This document shows positions 37,806-38,825 of a DNA stretch of 38,825 bases, in pieces. Under the pieces are notes generated by a model. That model saw only the letters and a program-made list of their open reading frames with translations. It did no database searches and was not told the DNA's origin. Both the position numbers and the translations under genes were made by a program. The DNA lies in the NCBI GenBank assembly GCA_002007365.1, contig LNZR01000022.1, positions 1 through 38,825 on the forward strand, written 5' to 3'. Each line of letters starts with the position of its first letter. The first letter of the stretch is position 1. Source of the DNA: Epulopiscium sp. Nele67-Bin005 (lineage in GTDB: Bacteria > Bacillota > Clostridia > Lachnospirales > Cellulosilyticaceae).

Positions 37806-37978
37806 TCTCCCCCAGTGTCTTCTTATTCCAAGATCAATTGTACAGACCAGAAAAGAGTGCAGCCATGGGTGCAAATTTTGCACCTAGTTATGCAAAGCTG
37901 TTTTTGGGAACAGAGCCATTGTTCAAATTACTTGCATGGACACTTCTGTTGTTGGCTCATGTCAAACCATGGCCGTAG
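37800..37978 (+). mobile_element. Second Penelope-like fragment in the opposite orientation
   Basis: On the plus strand a short frame reads LFQDQLYRPEKSAAMGANFAP followed by SYAKLFLG, the motif B region of the same reverse transcriptase family (compare MGASFAHNYA in the minus-strand copy). It lacks the flanking motifs and points the other way, so it is a separate fragment beside, or inserted next to, the first. Confidence 0.65.
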
Positions 37979-38825
37979 CTGCCAGCAGACCCTCCTCAGG
38001 AGAGGCTGATTGGCCCAGTCTGCTCTTGGTGCTTTCTCAAAACTTTCCGACTTTCAACCTGTCCAGACCGATCGCAGAGCACAACAAAAATGCTGAGCTC
38101 CTGTGATCAGGATGGGTTTAAACAGGCGAGAGATCAAATCCGTCAACAGACCTTAAGTTGCTGATTGACAACAGGAGTGCCTGTGTAAGTATTTTTTACT
38201 CTCAGTTGTATTGTTATTGTGGTATAATTTAATGATTTTATGCATGCTGTGTCTTTATTGGATAGTTAACTGACTGTGACAGACAACAAAATAACCTTTA
38301 TTTATCCACAATGTTATAAGTGTTAATGTTGAAAAAAGGATGATGGGAAATTGTCAAGAAAAGGGTCACACTGTCACTACACCGGCTGGCATTGTTGTTG
38401 TGGCTTGAAGTCACTACAGCCACCAGTAAATTTTTCCTGGCGGGAGAGGAAGAGAAAGAAACACAGGACACCGCACTACAAGAGTCTTTGAGATGAAAGA
38501 GATGATAAGGTAACGACGAATATTTACCTTTTTGAACTTTAACACTAAAGCGCCTGCTGGCCAACAGATGCTTCACTCACCTTACTTTACATTTATGAGG
38601 AACTCAGGGCACAGACAGTGTTAGAGAATAATTTCACTTGTCTATAGGTTAAAATTCCTTCAGCACAAGACATCCAGGACTCTGGTACTTCTTCTTTTCC
38701 TTCTCCGGCATCACTCCACATTCCTCCCTAACAGACAGGACATGTGAAAGGACGACTGAAGTTGGCATGAGGTGCCAGAGGAAAGCCAACAGATTATCGC
38801 CAGTCATGAGGAAACAAAACAGTGA

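Larger units (their letters stand above)
36845..38825. other. Eukaryotic (vertebrate-like) DNA joined to the bacterial contig
   Basis: Base composition rises, open frames become short, Shine-Dalgarno sequences vanish, and retroelement remnants appear (two entries below). The segment from about 37,980 to the end shows no gene or repeat I can name, only mixed-composition sequence with TG/CA-rich stretches, as in vertebrate intron or intergenic DNA. The exact breakpoint cannot be fixed by eye; it lies between about 36,810 and 36,857. Confidence 0.85.

Noticed and set aside
38298-38576. 92-residue minus-strand Ser-rich frame in the eukaryotic tail
   Set aside because: There is no splice-supported structure, known domain or conservation evidence; it is consistent with chance in mixed-composition DNA.
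36101-38825. Bacterial mobile island carrying a reverse transcriptase (retron or group II intron)
   Set aside because: The RT motifs match Penelope-like elements of animals, the copies are full of stops, and no retron RNA, intron maturase or bacterial gene signals are present.

Overview
The first ~36.8 kb is AT-rich, densely packed DNA from a Clostridia-type Firmicute. The support is a recJ-apt-relA-hemZ order, an SCIFF peptide and radical-SAM cassette in front of secDF, the sporulation gene spoIIR, strong Shine-Dalgarno sequences with many TTG/GTG starts, and SLH-domain surface proteins. The last ~2 kb (about 36,845 to 38,825) is different. It is richer in GC, has no bacterial gene layout, and carries decayed, oppositely oriented fragments of a Penelope-like retroelement reverse transcriptase of the kind found in fish and amphibians. 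The simplest reading is a chimeric contig joining a bacterium to host or other vertebrate DNA. That would suit a metagenome from an animal gut, and an Epulopiscium-type or related Lachnospirales fish symbiont is an attractive but unproven source.

Layout. 1-3163 (minus): the N-terminal 1,054 codons of a large secreted S-layer-homology protein with Ser-rich and Asp-rich low-complexity linkers, cut by the window edge. 3515-10934 (minus): recJ and apt, a terminator, then relA/spoT, an MBL-fold hydrolase and hemZ. 11049-12183 (plus): an S1-domain RNA-binding protein and a Mn-type superoxide dismutase. 12233-15948 (minus): scfA, scfB, secD, secF, with a hairpin and T-run between the peptide and its maturase. 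16081-16590 (plus): dut. 17021-19301 (minus): ddl, murI and a DUF1934 gene, a wall-precursor operon. 19425-20072 (minus): spoIIR. 20174-24150 (minus): a tight operon of nadE, an EcsC-like gene, a small Lys-rich membrane protein, an SGNH hydrolase, a family 2 glycosyltransferase and tmk. 24610-27744 (plus): glnS and uppP, separated by a 633-base gap with a candidate structured RNA on the minus strand. 27804-28661 (minus): an amidase with two SLH-like repeats. 28990-29403 (plus): an RseC-like redox protein. 29452-31671 (minus): a HelD-type helicase.

31799-36832 looks like an accessory zone: a DUF2935-like protein, DUF1294, a frameshifted Rpn-type nuclease, a tandem pair of unrecognised helical paralogs, and an unrecognised protein with a biotinyl/lipoyl-like fold whose 5' end lies at the join with the eukaryotic DNA.

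The core part is ordinary housekeeping: stringent response, repair, purine salvage, envelope synthesis and lipid carrier recycling, protein export, NAD and dTMP supply. The points most worth following are the contig join, the candidate RNA at 26.3-26.5 kb, the frameshift inside a 12-bp repeat in the Rpn gene, the paralog pair at 34.2-36.0 kb, and the repeat-built linkers of the SLH protein. I saw no rRNA, tRNA, CRISPR array, bacterial insertion sequence or replication origin.
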